Shown in pieces: positions 23,446-31,416 of a stretch of 42,471 nucleotides of DNA; the stretch's first letter is position 1, and each line of letters opens with the position of its first letter. This DNA is from an uncultured Spirochaetaceae bacterium (GTDB taxonomy: Bacteria; Spirochaetota; Spirochaetia; Sphaerochaetales; Sphaerochaetaceae): the NCBI GenBank assembly GCA_944389115.1, contig CALXLE010000100.1, positions 1 through 42,471 on the forward strand, in the 5' to 3' direction. The position numbers were made by a program, and so were the translations under genes. The notes under the pieces were generated by a model. It was not told where the DNA came from, did not search any database, and saw nothing but the letters and a program-made list of their open reading frames with translations.

Positions 23446-23589
23446 TCAGTTTTCCCTGAAGCGGCTGTCCCGCTTCCTATCACTCAGCTTCCGTATCCTC
23501 TGCACCATGAGATAGATCCCCATTCCGATGAAGTATGCGGCAATGAAGATCGCAAAGACATAGAACATGGAAGTCCCTGCGTCTCCCAT
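23446..23589 (-). CDS. 47-aa single-span membrane protein of the feo operon
   Basis: A small gene reading MGDAGTSMFYVFAIFIAAYF and then a basic tail ending RKRDSRFREN. One hydrophobic helix (about residues 8-28) is followed by a strongly basic C-terminus, so it is probably an inner-membrane peptide with its tail in the cytoplasm. A strong AAGGAG site lies 5 nt ahead of the ATG, inside the end of the preceding Cys-rich gene, and its stop is one base before the HMA gene. That position, between two FeoB-associated proteins, suggests a small subunit or regulator of the Feo complex. I do not recognise a family. Confidence 0.7.
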   Translation of the reverse strand: MGDAGTSMFYVFAIFIAAYFIGMGIYLMVQRIRKLSDRKRDSRFREN

Positions 23590-23591
23590 GG

Positions 23592-23780
23592 TCACTCCTT
23601 CCTGTCTGCAGCGCTCTTTATGAGGCTATCTATATAGGAGGAAGAGCAGCCATGGCATCCTGCACATGAACCTGATACGCATCCGGCACAGCCCCCTCCT
23701 CTCCTTCTTCTTCTGACGATCCTGCAGACAATGAATGCGGAATAGACCGCTACAATCGCCAGTACTGCGATATCTGCCAT
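23592..23780 (-). CDS. FeoB-associated Cys-rich membrane protein
   Basis: 62 aa: one membrane helix (ADIAVLAIVAVYSAFIVCRIV), an Arg-rich stop-transfer stretch, then a cysteine cluster CAGCVSGSCAGCHGC. This is the layout of the FeoB-associated Cys-rich family that follows feoB in many anaerobes and is thought to help pass Fe2+ on. The start has AAGGAGG just upstream, directly behind a strong hairpin that separates it from feoB. The stop is 2 nt before the start of the 47-aa gene, so the three small genes form one translational unit. Confidence 0.85.
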   Translation of the reverse strand: MADIAVLAIVAVYSAFIVCRIVRRRRRGGGCAGCVSGSCAGCHGCSSSYIDSLIKSAADRKE

Positions 23781-23795
23781 AAACCCTCCTTGATA

Positions 23796-23819
23796 GGAAG
23801 GCGGGTTGCCCCGCCTTCC
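23796..23819 (-). other. Strong tetraloop hairpin between feoB and the small feo genes
   Basis: Perfect 10-bp stem GGAAGGCGGG / CCCGCCTTCC with loop GCAA on the minus strand, a GNRA tetraloop. It lies between the feoB stop and the ribosome-binding site of the Cys-rich gene. There is no T-run, so it is more likely an mRNA stability or processing element than a terminator. Confidence 0.75.
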
Positions 23820-23854
23820 GGTTGGTTATATGAATGCGTTCTACGCATGCATCC

Positions 23855-26041
23855 TTATACAGCCGCAGCCTGCACAGATCTCTTCGAGTAGACCTTGAGA
23901 TCCTTGTATGGATCCGGGCGGAAGAGCATATAGAGCATACCTGCAAGAAGGACAATCGCGACTATCGTTCCGATACCGAATCCGCCGCCAGCAAAGAGCA
24001 TTCCAAGCTGGTATACGATAAGCGTCACAACGTATGCGAAGACATTCTGGAAGATGATCGCAAACCAGAACCACTTCCTCGACTGGAGCTGCTGGGCCAT
24101 TGTCGCTATAGCAGCAAGACATGGAGAATCGAGCAGGTTGAACATCAGGAAGCAGAATGCTGCGAGCGCTGTCGGGAACCATGACCCGATTACCGATGCG
24201 ACAGCTACGGCATCCTCCTCCATTCCAGCCTCGACATTCGCAAGAACTCCCATTGTCGATACGATTGCTTCCTTAGCGGTGAATCCTGAAAGGGATGCCG
24301 CAACAGGCTGCCACTGGCCGAATCCGAGAGGAGCGAATATAGGAGCAATGGCTCCGCCGATGACTGCAAGAAGGCTGTCAGAGCTATCCTCGACCATTCC
24401 GAATCCATCCGGGCCGAAGCCGAATCCGGAGAGGAACCACATGACAACGCATGCGAGGAAGAGGATTGTTCCTGCCTTGATGATGAAGCCCTTGAGCCTC
24501 TCCCATACATGGAGAAGAACAGTCTTCGCAGAAGGGATGTGGTATGCAGGAAGCTCCATGACAAAAGGTGCAGGTTTTCCGCTGAATGGCTTTGTCTTCT
24601 TGAGCATTATCGCGGAGACAAGGACCGCAGCGATGCCGATGAAGTACATAGCAGGCGCGACCCATGCGCTTCCTGCGTATCCCGTAGCAGCTCCAGCCAT
24701 CACACCGCCCATAAGCGCTATTACAGGAAGCTTTGCGCCGCATGGGACGAATGTCGATGTCATTATAGTCAGCCTTCTGTCGTTATCCTGCTCGATCGTG
24801 CGCGATGCCATGATTCCAGGGATACCGCATCCAGATGAGATGAGAAGCGGAATAAAGCTCTTGCCTGAAAGACCGAAATGCCTGAACACCCTGTCCATGA
24901 CGAATGCGATGCGGACCATGTAGCCGCAGTCCTCGAGGATGGAGAGGAACAGGAAGAGTATCGCCATCTGCGGAACGAACCCGAGAACAGCGACAAGACC
25001 TCCGACAATGCCATCGACGACAAGGCTCGTAGCAAGATCGCCAGCTCCTATCGCGGCAAGGCCATTGGTAAAGAGATCGGCAACCCAGCCTCCGAATGTA
25101 TCATTCGTCCAGTCAGTAACCCATGTTCCTACAGTCGTGACAGAGACATAGTAGACAACGAACATAACTGCGATGAAGATTGGAATACCAAGGATTCTGT
25201 TGGTGACAATCCTGTCGATCCTGTCGGTTGTGGACATCTCCGCCTTGCCCTTCTTCACGCATGTAGAGACTATCTGCTGGATGTACTTATAGCGTGCATC
25301 AGTGATGATTGATTCCATATCGTCATCATGGTTCTTCTCAATAGCCTTCCTGATCTCCTCTGCCTTCTTCTTCGAGTCTGCAGAGAGCGCAAGCTCTGCC
25401 ATCGCCTTCTCATCATTCTCAAGAAGCTTGACCGCAAACCAGCGCTGCTTCTCGGGAGAAACAGATGCAGGAAGAAGCGATTTCGCATCCGCGATAGCCT
25501 TCTCAAGTTCATCTGAGAAGATATCGCCAGGAAGCTTTCCCGTCTTTGAATCAGCGGTCTTCTCCGCCTCCCTGATGACTGCATCGAGGCCTGTCTTCTT
25601 CAGCGCCGATGTCTCTATTACCGGACAGCCAAGCACCATCGAAAGCCTCTTTGTATCGATCCTGAGACCACGCTTCTCAATTAGGTCCGCCATATTCAGG
25701 GCAATCACGACAGGAACGCCTGTCTCGATAAGCTGTGTCGTCAGATAGAGATTCCTCTCGATATTCGTCGCATCGACGAGATCGATGATCACATCGGGGT
25801 TGTCATGAAGGATGTAATTGCGGCTTACAACCTCTTCAAGTGTATATGGAGAAAGGGAATAGATACCAGGAAGATCTGTAACGACAGTCTCCTGCCCCTT
25901 TCTGCCCCTAACCTTTCCTTCCTTCTTCTCGACAGTTACGCCAGGCCAGTTGCCGACATACTGATTAGCGCCGGTGAGCGCATTGAACATAGTTGTCTTT
26001 CCGCAGTTAGGATTGCCTGCAAGCGCGAATCTATAGCTCAT
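23855..26041 (-). CDS. feoB: Ferrous iron transporter B
   Basis: Inner-membrane Fe2+ uptake protein with a cytoplasmic G-protein domain. About 728 aa from the ATG at 26041 (MSYRFALAGNPNCGKTT) with GAGGTGAAGG upstream. G motifs: GNPNCGKTT (G1), WPGVTVEKKEG (G2 region), DLPGIYSL (G3), NMAD (G4), SALKKTG (G5). The membrane domain contains two Gate-type repeats, with VPCGAKLPV and related Cys-containing segments typical of FeoB. It follows feoA by 10 nt. The C-terminus GMLYMLFRPDPYKDLKVYSK is cytoplasmic. Regulation is probably by iron through the palindrome at 26531-26546. Confidence 0.97.
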   Translation of the reverse strand: MSYRFALAGNPNCGKTTMFNALTGANQYVGNWPGVTVEKKEGKVRGRKGQETVVTDLPGIYSLSPYTLEEVVSRNYILHDNPDVIIDLVDATNIERNLYLTTQLIETGVPVVIALNMADLIEKRGLRIDTKRLSMVLGCPVIETSALKKTGLDAVIREAEKTADSKTGKLPGDIFSDELEKAIADAKSLLPASVSPEKQRWFAVKLLENDEKAMAELALSADSKKKAEEIRKAIEKNHDDDMESIITDARYKYIQQIVSTCVKKGKAEMSTTDRIDRIVTNRILGIPIFIAVMFVVYYVSVTTVGTWVTDWTNDTFGGWVADLFTNGLAAIGAGDLATSLVVDGIVGGLVAVLGFVPQMAILFLFLSILEDCGYMVRIAFVMDRVFRHFGLSGKSFIPLLISSGCGIPGIMASRTIEQDNDRRLTIMTSTFVPCGAKLPVIALMGGVMAGAATGYAGSAWVAPAMYFIGIAAVLVSAIMLKKTKPFSGKPAPFVMELPAYHIPSAKTVLLHVWERLKGFIIKAGTILFLACVVMWFLSGFGFGPDGFGMVEDSSDSLLAVIGGAIAPIFAPLGFGQWQPVAASLSGFTAKEAIVSTMGVLANVEAGMEEDAVAVASVIGSWFPTALAAFCFLMFNLLDSPCLAAIATMAQQLQSRKWFWFAIIFQNVFAYVVTLIVYQLGMLFAGGGFGIGTIVAIVLLAGMLYMLFRPDPYKDLKVYSKRSVQAAAV

Positions 26042-26051
26042 TTCCTTCACC

Positions 26052-26270
26052 TCACTCAACGATGACGCACGATGCATCATTCTTTCTTACACTGAGTTCA
26101 TAGCCCCTGACAGTGATCTCAACAGGATCTCCAAGCGGAGCAACCTTCCTGATGAAGAGCTCAGTTCCTTTCGTGATTCCCATGTCCATAATGCGGCGCT
26201 TGTACGCACTATCTCCATCGATCTTCCGCACTGTCACAGTGCTTCCGACCTTTGCTTCCCCTAGTGTCAT
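26052..26270 (-). CDS. feoA: FeoA-family SH3-like protein, second copy
   Basis: 72-aa SH3-like small protein that supports FeoB. The pattern TLGEAKVGSTVTVRKIDGDSAYKRRIMDMGITKGTELFI is standard FeoA, with the RRIMDMG segment conserved. The ATG at 26270 has AAGGAG 7 nt upstream; the longer frame starting at 26291 is rejected because it overlaps that site and lacks one of its own. It starts 17 nt downstream of the other FeoA-type gene. Confidence 0.93.
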   Translation of the reverse strand: MTLGEAKVGSTVTVRKIDGDSAYKRRIMDMGITKGTELFIRKVAPLGDPVEITVRGYELSVRKNDASCVIVE

Positions 26271-26287
26271 ATCTATACTCCTTCCAG

Positions 26288-26500
26288 TCATACGAGAATA
26301 TGGCTGGCCATATCCTTGTTTATCGCGATTCTCGAATCCTTGATGCTCACAATCACATTCCCGCCGATCTCGGAAACGACATGGACCTCCGCTCCGTTCA
26401 CGAATCCCAGATTCCCGAGATACCGTCTCGTCTCATCATTGCCGCTTACCCTGCGCACGAAAGCCGAATTGCCTGCGCCTATCATGTTCAATGGCATCAT
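26288..26500 (-). CDS. feoA: FeoA-family SH3-like protein, first copy
   Basis: 70-aa FeoA-like protein: FVRRVSGNDETRRYLGNLGFVNGAEVHVVSEIGGNVIVSIKDSRIAINKDMASHILV. The RRYLGNLGF segment matches the conserved RRLxxLGF of FeoA, and the ending is like the DtxR/FeoA SH3 domain. It is the first gene of the feo operon, with GAGGAG ahead of the tandem ATG at 26500. Two different FeoA proteins in series are common in clostridia and spirochaetes. Confidence 0.92.
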   Translation of the reverse strand: MMPLNMIGAGNSAFVRRVSGNDETRRYLGNLGFVNGAEVHVVSEIGGNVIVSIKDSRIAINKDMASHILV

Positions 26501-26530
26501 TGTTCTCCTCTTGATGGTCTTCCATCGGTG

Positions 26531-26562
26531 GTTAGTCTACTCTAACTGAAATTAACAGTCAA
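26531..26562 (-). promoter_or_regulatory. feo promoter with DtxR/IdeR-like iron box
   Basis: Minus strand: TTGACT (-35, 26557-26562), 17-nt spacer, TAGACT (-10, 26534-26539). Covering the -10 is the palindrome GTTAG-AGTAGA-CTAAC (26531-26546). Its core TTAGAGTAGACTAA fits the DtxR/IdeR pattern TTAGGnTAnCCTAA at all but two defined positions. An iron-bound DtxR-type repressor would block transcription there. No such regulator is encoded in the window. Confidence 0.6.
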
Positions 26563-26630
26563 CAACCTAAGATAGCTTATGCTTACTGATTATTGATGCA
26601 AAAGCTTCCCTTTCCTGATATATTCATGGC

Positions 26631-27428
26631 ATGAATGATCCACGTGAGAATGATTTCCAGTCGATGGCTGTGCTCATCGATGCAGACAATACACAGCTGC
26701 CTAAGATTGAGAGCGTACTGCATGAGCTCTCCGCATACGGCAGGATAATAGTAAAGAAGGCATACGGGAACTGGAAGAAGCAGATCCTTTCCAAGTGGGA
26801 GGATGAGATAAAGAGACTTGCGATCAAGGCCGAGCAGCAGTTCGACTATGTCGCAGGGAAGAACACAACAGACATTGCGATGGTGATTGATGCAATGGAT
26901 CTGCTCCATACCGGCATGTATGATGCTGTGGCGCTCGTCTCCAGCGACAGCGACTTCACTCCCCTTGCAGTACGGCTCAGGGAATCGGGGATGTATGTGA
27001 TCGGCGTCGGCGAGAAGAAGACTCCCGAGGCCTTCTGCAATGCCTGCGATGACTTCATATACCTTGAGTACCTCAAGTCATCGGAGCCAAAGAAGCAGAA
27101 GAAGACCGACAAGAAGAGCCAGAAGAGCACGAAGAAGCAGGACAGCGCAGTCGCGGACAGCATCGATGAGAGAGACAGCGATGCACCGGATATCGATGAG
27201 ATCCATACGCTGCTCCGCATAGCCTATGAGAAGTACCAGGATGATGACGGATTCATAAACGTAAGCAGCGCCGGAACGTATATAAAGAGGGTCAAGCCCG
27301 AGTTCAATACATATCTCTATGGCTTCCAGAAGCTCTCAGATCTTATCAGGGCATTCCCTGAGAGATATGAGATAAAGCGGTACCCGACAAACGGCAATGC
27401 TGGTGTCGTTATGTACCGCTGCAGGTGA
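26631..27428 (+). CDS. NYN-domain protein with C-terminal LOTUS/OST-HTH-like domain
   Basis: 265 aa in three parts. Residues 10-155: NYN (PIN-like) RNase domain with the acidic residues VLIDADN, KNTTDIAMVIDAMDLL and VSSDSDFTPL. Residues about 155-195: a Lys/Ser/Asp-rich linker. Residues about 198-265: an OST-HTH/LOTUS-like RNA-binding domain (EIHTLLRIAYEKYQDDDGFINVSSAGTYIKRVKPEF). Related proteins (LabA/DUF88) are thought to process RNA. No ribosome-binding site precedes the ATG at 26631. A TATATT at 26619 would put transcription start close to the ATG, so it may be leaderless; a second ATG at 26664 is possible. It abuts hydF tail to tail. Confidence 0.88.
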   Translation: MNDPRENDFQSMAVLIDADNTQLPKIESVLHELSAYGRIIVKKAYGNWKKQILSKWEDEIKRLAIKAEQQFDYVAGKNTTDIAMVIDAMDLLHTGMYDAVALVSSDSDFTPLAVRLRESGMYVIGVGEKKTPEAFCNACDDFIYLEYLKSSEPKKQKKTDKKSQKSTKKQDSAVADSIDERDSDAPDIDEIHTLLRIAYEKYQDDDGFINVSSAGTYIKRVKPEFNTYLYGFQKLSDLIRAFPERYEIKRYPTNGNAGVVMYRCR

Positions 27429-28634
27429 TTACAGAAGACGCTGTATATCAGGGAAGACGGAGAGGCTCCGGCTGAGTATCCCATTGATGTATGCGATCAA
27501 TATACCGTAATTCGTCATCGGTATGCCCTGAGCTTCGGCTTCTCTCCGCCTTGCTCCCATCTCCCCTTCCGTGAGCATGCATCCTCCGCAGTGGACGATG
27601 AGGCTGTATTGAGAGAGGTCCTCAGGGAAGCCCATGCCGGATGAGAAATCAAATGAGAGCTTCTTTCCTGTCCTCTTCGACAGCCATAGTGGTATCTTGT
27701 CCCTCCCGATATCCCCGCACTGCCGGTGGTGTGTGCACCCTTCCGATATAAGGACTCTGTCCCCATCCTTCAGGCTCTCAACGGCCTTCACTCCCCTGAC
27801 AGCACACTCAAGGCCTCCTTTGTAACGGGCAAAGAGTATTGAGAATGATGTAAGAGGTATGGAATCAGGAACAATCCTTGATACTAGTCCGAACACCTGG
27901 CTGTCTGTAATCACAAGCGATGGATTGACAGCAAGGGCTTTCTCCAGGCCATCCTCTTTCACCATCATCACAGAGCCATTGCCATCAAGAATATCCCTGA
28001 TCGTTTGCTGCTGCGGGAGTATCAATCTGCCTTTCGGGGCAGATTGATCGATGGGAATGACGAGAACGACGGTATCGCCTGGATTGAAGAGGTCCCGTGC
28101 AAGCGGCTTTTCCTCACCACCTGCCAGCATCCTGCCGATCTCCGTCTTAAGCTCATCAATCCCGGCCTTCGTGACAGAGCTGACAGCCAGGATTTTTGCA
28201 TCAGAGGGAAGCTGAGTCCTGTAACTGTACTCTCCATCGATGGCATCGATCTTGTTTATGACAACGATATACGGAAGCGACCGATCCTTCAGGGACATTA
28301 TTATCCCTAGGTCTGTTTCATCCGGAGCCGTTGCTGCATCAATGACGACAAGCGCAGCATCGACTGTCGAGAGAGCCTTTCTAGCCCTCTTTACACGTTC
28401 AGAGCCGATGATGCCATCATCATCCAGTCCCGGAGTATCGATAAGAAGCACAGGACCTGCAGGAAGTATCTCCATCGCCTTCGACACAGCATCAGTTGTC
28501 GTGCCCTTGACAGGTGACACGACAGCAAGATCCTGCGATGCAATCGCATTCAGCAGACTCGATTTTCCAGCATTCCTCCGCCCGAATATGCCAATATGCT
28601 TTCTAGCAGATGATGGTGTCCCAGAGAGTGCCAT
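27429..28634 (-). CDS. hydF: [FeFe]-hydrogenase maturation GTPase
   Basis: Scaffold on which the diiron subcluster of the hydrogenase H-cluster is assembled and delivered. About 401 aa from the ATG at 28634 (MALSGTPSSARKHIGIFG), 1 nt behind hydG. N-terminal GTPase: GRRNAGKSSLLNAI (P-loop), DTPGLDD (G3), NKID (G4), SVTKAG (G5). The C-terminal domain has the HydF cluster ligands: the His/Cys segment CTHHRQCGD and, about 45 residues later, HCGGC. Its stop abuts that of the NYN gene. It forms a unit with hydG; hydE lies upstream across a 333-nt gap. Confidence 0.95.
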   Translation of the reverse strand: MALSGTPSSARKHIGIFGRRNAGKSSLLNAIASQDLAVVSPVKGTTTDAVSKAMEILPAGPVLLIDTPGLDDDGIIGSERVKRARKALSTVDAALVVIDAATAPDETDLGIIMSLKDRSLPYIVVINKIDAIDGEYSYRTQLPSDAKILAVSSVTKAGIDELKTEIGRMLAGGEEKPLARDLFNPGDTVVLVIPIDQSAPKGRLILPQQQTIRDILDGNGSVMMVKEDGLEKALAVNPSLVITDSQVFGLVSRIVPDSIPLTSFSILFARYKGGLECAVRGVKAVESLKDGDRVLISEGCTHHRQCGDIGRDKIPLWLSKRTGKKLSFDFSSGMGFPEDLSQYSLIVHCGGCMLTEGEMGARRREAEAQGIPMTNYGILIAYINGILSRSLSVFPDIQRLL

Positions 28635-28635
28635 A

Positions 28636-30048
28636 TCAGAACCTGAAATCCCTTTCACCCTTCTCGATAAGCTCAAGACGCTCCTTGACGATGCGTCTTG
28701 CATTCTCGTTCGGGATTGTCTCGACCTCACGGAGTATCATCTCATCGCCGGCCTTCTTCGTCTCGGGCGACGCATAGTCAATCAGATACTCCTTAAGCGT
28801 CATCAGGGCATTCGGAAGACAGCAATTCTGGATCTGGCCTGACTTGCAGAGAGACATGAATCTGTCTCCTGTACGCCCTTCCCTGTAGCATGCTGTGCAG
28901 AATGATGGCGTATAGCCCATCCCGATAAGCCATCTCACTACCTCATCGAGCGATCTCCTGTCCGAGACCTCGAACTGAGATGAATCCTCCTCTTCCTCCT
29001 CTGCATATCCTCCTACGCTCGTCCTTGAACCGCCTGAGATCTGGGAGATTCCAAGGTGCAGGACACGCTCCCTTGTCGCCTGGGACTCACGGGTAGAGAT
29101 AATCATTCCTGTATATGGGACCGCAATGCGGATACATGCGACGATCTTTGCGAATGTATCATCATCGATACCGTTGTCGAATGCTGATGGATCGATATCA
29201 TCTGCGCGGCGGATACGCGGGACAGAGATTGTATGCGGCCCTACCCCATGCACGGCCTCGAGATGCTCTGCATGCATCAGAAGACCTGTGAATTCATATC
29301 TATAGAGTTCAAGCCCGAAGAGAACACCGCATCCAACATCATCGATACCGCCCTCCATGGCCCTGTCCATAGCCTCCGTATGGTAGTCGTAATCATGCTT
29401 CGGCCCTGTCGGATGGAGCTTGAGATAGCTTTCCTTGTTGTATGTCTCCTGGAAGAGTATATACGTACCTATACCTGCTTCCTTCAGCTTTCTGTAGTTC
29501 TCAACCGTTGTTGCCGCGATATTGACATTAACGCGCCTTATCTCACCATTCTTATGCTTTACAGAGTAAACGGTCTTGATTGATTCAAGGACATAGTCGA
29601 TCGGGCAGTTAACAGGGTCCTCCCCTGTCTCAAGCGCAAGACGCTTATGGCCCATATCCATCAGAGCGATGACCTCCTGCCTGATCTCATCCTGAGTAAG
29701 CTTCTTGCGAGGAATATGTTTGTTCTTCGCATGATACGGGCAGTATACACAGCCATTCACGCAGTAATTCGAGAGATACAGAGGTGCGAACATAACGATC
29801 CTGTTCCCATAGAAATCATTCTTGATTTCATTTGCAAGACGGAAGATCTCCTCATTAAGATCAGGGATTGTACAGTCAAGCAGGACAGCAGCCTCCCTGT
29901 GCTCAAGCCCCTTTCTCTTCTTTGCCTTCTCGATCAGGCTCTCGATCAGAGCCCTGTTATCCTTATTCGCTTCAGCATAGCTGAGAGTCTCCATAATCTC
30001 ATCATGGTTGATGAAATCATCGGCCTTCATTGATTTTCTGTCGTACAT
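28636..30048 (-). CDS. hydG: [FeFe]-hydrogenase maturase HydG (radical SAM tyrosine lyase)
   Basis: Splits tyrosine to make the CO and CN ligands of the H-cluster. 470 aa with the radical-SAM cluster motif CVNGCVYCPY (CX3CX2C, about residues 95-104), the core GEDPVNCPIDYVLESI, and the C-terminal second-cluster motif CTACYREGRTGDRFMSLCKSGQIQNCC typical of HydG and absent from ThiH. The ATG at 30048 has a strong AAGGAG. Upstream is a leader with possible RNA structure. hydF follows after 1 nt. Confidence 0.96.
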   Translation of the reverse strand: MYDRKSMKADDFINHDEIMETLSYAEANKDNRALIESLIEKAKKRKGLEHREAAVLLDCTIPDLNEEIFRLANEIKNDFYGNRIVMFAPLYLSNYCVNGCVYCPYHAKNKHIPRKKLTQDEIRQEVIALMDMGHKRLALETGEDPVNCPIDYVLESIKTVYSVKHKNGEIRRVNVNIAATTVENYRKLKEAGIGTYILFQETYNKESYLKLHPTGPKHDYDYHTEAMDRAMEGGIDDVGCGVLFGLELYRYEFTGLLMHAEHLEAVHGVGPHTISVPRIRRADDIDPSAFDNGIDDDTFAKIVACIRIAVPYTGMIISTRESQATRERVLHLGISQISGGSRTSVGGYAEEEEEDSSQFEVSDRRSLDEVVRWLIGMGYTPSFCTACYREGRTGDRFMSLCKSGQIQNCCLPNALMTLKEYLIDYASPETKKAGDEMILREVETIPNENARRIVKERLELIEKGERDFRF

Positions 30049-30381
30049 ATTCTCTCCTTAACGGGTCAGGTTTCTTTCCCTTCAGCACATTAGATGATAA
30101 TAGGACCTCGCGTCGGAAAACCTGGCTTCGGTAACTACATTTTACCAGAAGAGGATACAGTACAACAAGTAATGGGAATGTCAGAATCACAAGCAGTCAT
30201 TATGGATTTCTGCGGATGAATCTTGGATGAAATCAGTACAGGAATTTCTGAATTGAATATCAATTAATATGAAAAACTATGTATTTTCATACTTTTCCTA
30301 TATTGATTTATAGTAAAAAGAATCAGGCTCTGATACAAATAAGCAATCACTGTCAGACGAGAATGTATGGAATTGCAATGT
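30049..30381 (-). promoter_or_regulatory. 333-nt gap upstream of hydG with a candidate structured leader
   Basis: The hydG-proximal 100 nt contain a perfect inverted repeat CAGGTTT / AAACCTG (30118-30124 and 30067-30073 as read on the minus strand) enclosing 44 nt, and just before it a small stem GGTAA / TTACC (30142-30146, 30130-30134). The rest is AT-rich, with a weak TTGATA-17-TGTACT promoter. No known riboswitch class was recognised. No gene is seen in this gap. Confidence 0.4.
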
Positions 30382-31416
30382 TCAGGGAATGTAATCACCA
30401 CGCTCCATCGAGAGCTCATACCCTATCGATCCCACGCTTTCAGCTATCTGGCGAAGGTTCTCTCCGGCCTCATCGCCCGTAATCTTCTTTCCATCGTAGA
30501 TCATGTACTTGCCGCGCTCTGCAGGAGGTGTTATGTCAGGCATGATCACATTCGCGCCATGCAGGATTCCCTGAAGCTGACCATCGGAGGATGCTGTAGC
30601 AAGAGCGGTCGTTGAAGGGATCATCGCATGGGGAAGCGCAAGACGGACAAGCGCAACCATCCTCAGAGTGAGATCCACGCTTCCGCGCTCCTCATTCCTG
30701 AAAGGAGTTGCGCTATGGGGAATGAATGGACCAATGCCGACCATCTCTGGCTTAAGGGATGAGAGGAATACCATATCCTCAGCAAGTGTTCTTGATGAAG
30801 AACCAGGAGAGCCGACCATCATCCCTGCCCCCGTCTGATACCCCAGACTCTTCAGATCATGCAGGCACCTTATCCTGTTCTCCTGGCTCATATCATCAGG
30901 ATGAAGCTTCCTGTAATGGATGCTGTCAGCAGTCTCATGGCGCAGGAGATACCTGTCGGCACCAGCCTCCTTAAGTGCTTTATAGCTCTCAAAGCTTCTC
31001 TCTCCCACGCTGAGCGTAACTGCGGCATCGGGATAACGTTCCTTTATGCCACGTACTATCATGATAAGACGCTCATCATTGAAATAGCTGTCCTCCCCGC
31101 CTTGGAGGACAAATGTACGGAAACCTGCCATGTATCCCGCATCTGCCGTATCCATTATGCAATCATATGAGAGCCTGTAGCGGAGCGCATCCCTGTTGCT
31201 CCTTCTTAGCCCGCAGTAATAGCAGTCATTCCTGCAGTATGATGTAAACTCAATAAGCCCTCTTGCAAACACTTTCCTGCCATAGATTCTGTCACGGGTT
31301 ACGGAGGCAGCAGCCTTCAGCTCCTCCGCATATCCCGGATCGTTATAGTCAATTGCCTGGATCCATTCCTCTACAGAGAGTGTTTTCCCCGAAGAAATAC
31401 GCTCAATGATATTCAT
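30382..31416 (-). CDS. hydE: [FeFe]-hydrogenase maturase HydE (radical SAM)
   Basis: Radical-SAM enzyme that acts on the organometallic precursor made by HydG during H-cluster assembly. About 344 aa. Cluster motif CRNDCYYCGLRRSN (CX3CX2C, about residues 61-68), then FVLQGGEDSYF and GPFIPHSATPF, all typical of HydE (relative of BioB and PylB). I use the ATG at 31416, 8 nt behind GAGG, which overlaps the guanine deaminase stop as TGATG; a GTG one codon earlier is the alternative. The coupling to a deaminase gene is unusual. Confidence 0.94.
   Translation of the reverse strand: MNIIERISSGKTLSVEEWIQAIDYNDPGYAEELKAAASVTRDRIYGRKVFARGLIEFTSYCRNDCYYCGLRRSNRDALRYRLSYDCIMDTADAGYMAGFRTFVLQGGEDSYFNDERLIMIVRGIKERYPDAAVTLSVGERSFESYKALKEAGADRYLLRHETADSIHYRKLHPDDMSQENRIRCLHDLKSLGYQTGAGMMVGSPGSSSRTLAEDMVFLSSLKPEMVGIGPFIPHSATPFRNEERGSVDLTLRMVALVRLALPHAMIPSTTALATASSDGQLQGILHGANVIMPDITPPAERGKYMIYDGKKITGDEAGENLRQIAESVGSIGYELSMERGDYIP

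Noticed and set aside
24054..24923. 289-aa frame on the plus strand opposite feoB
   Set aside because: Shadow of feoB: no ribosome-binding site, no recognisable domain, low-complexity composition.
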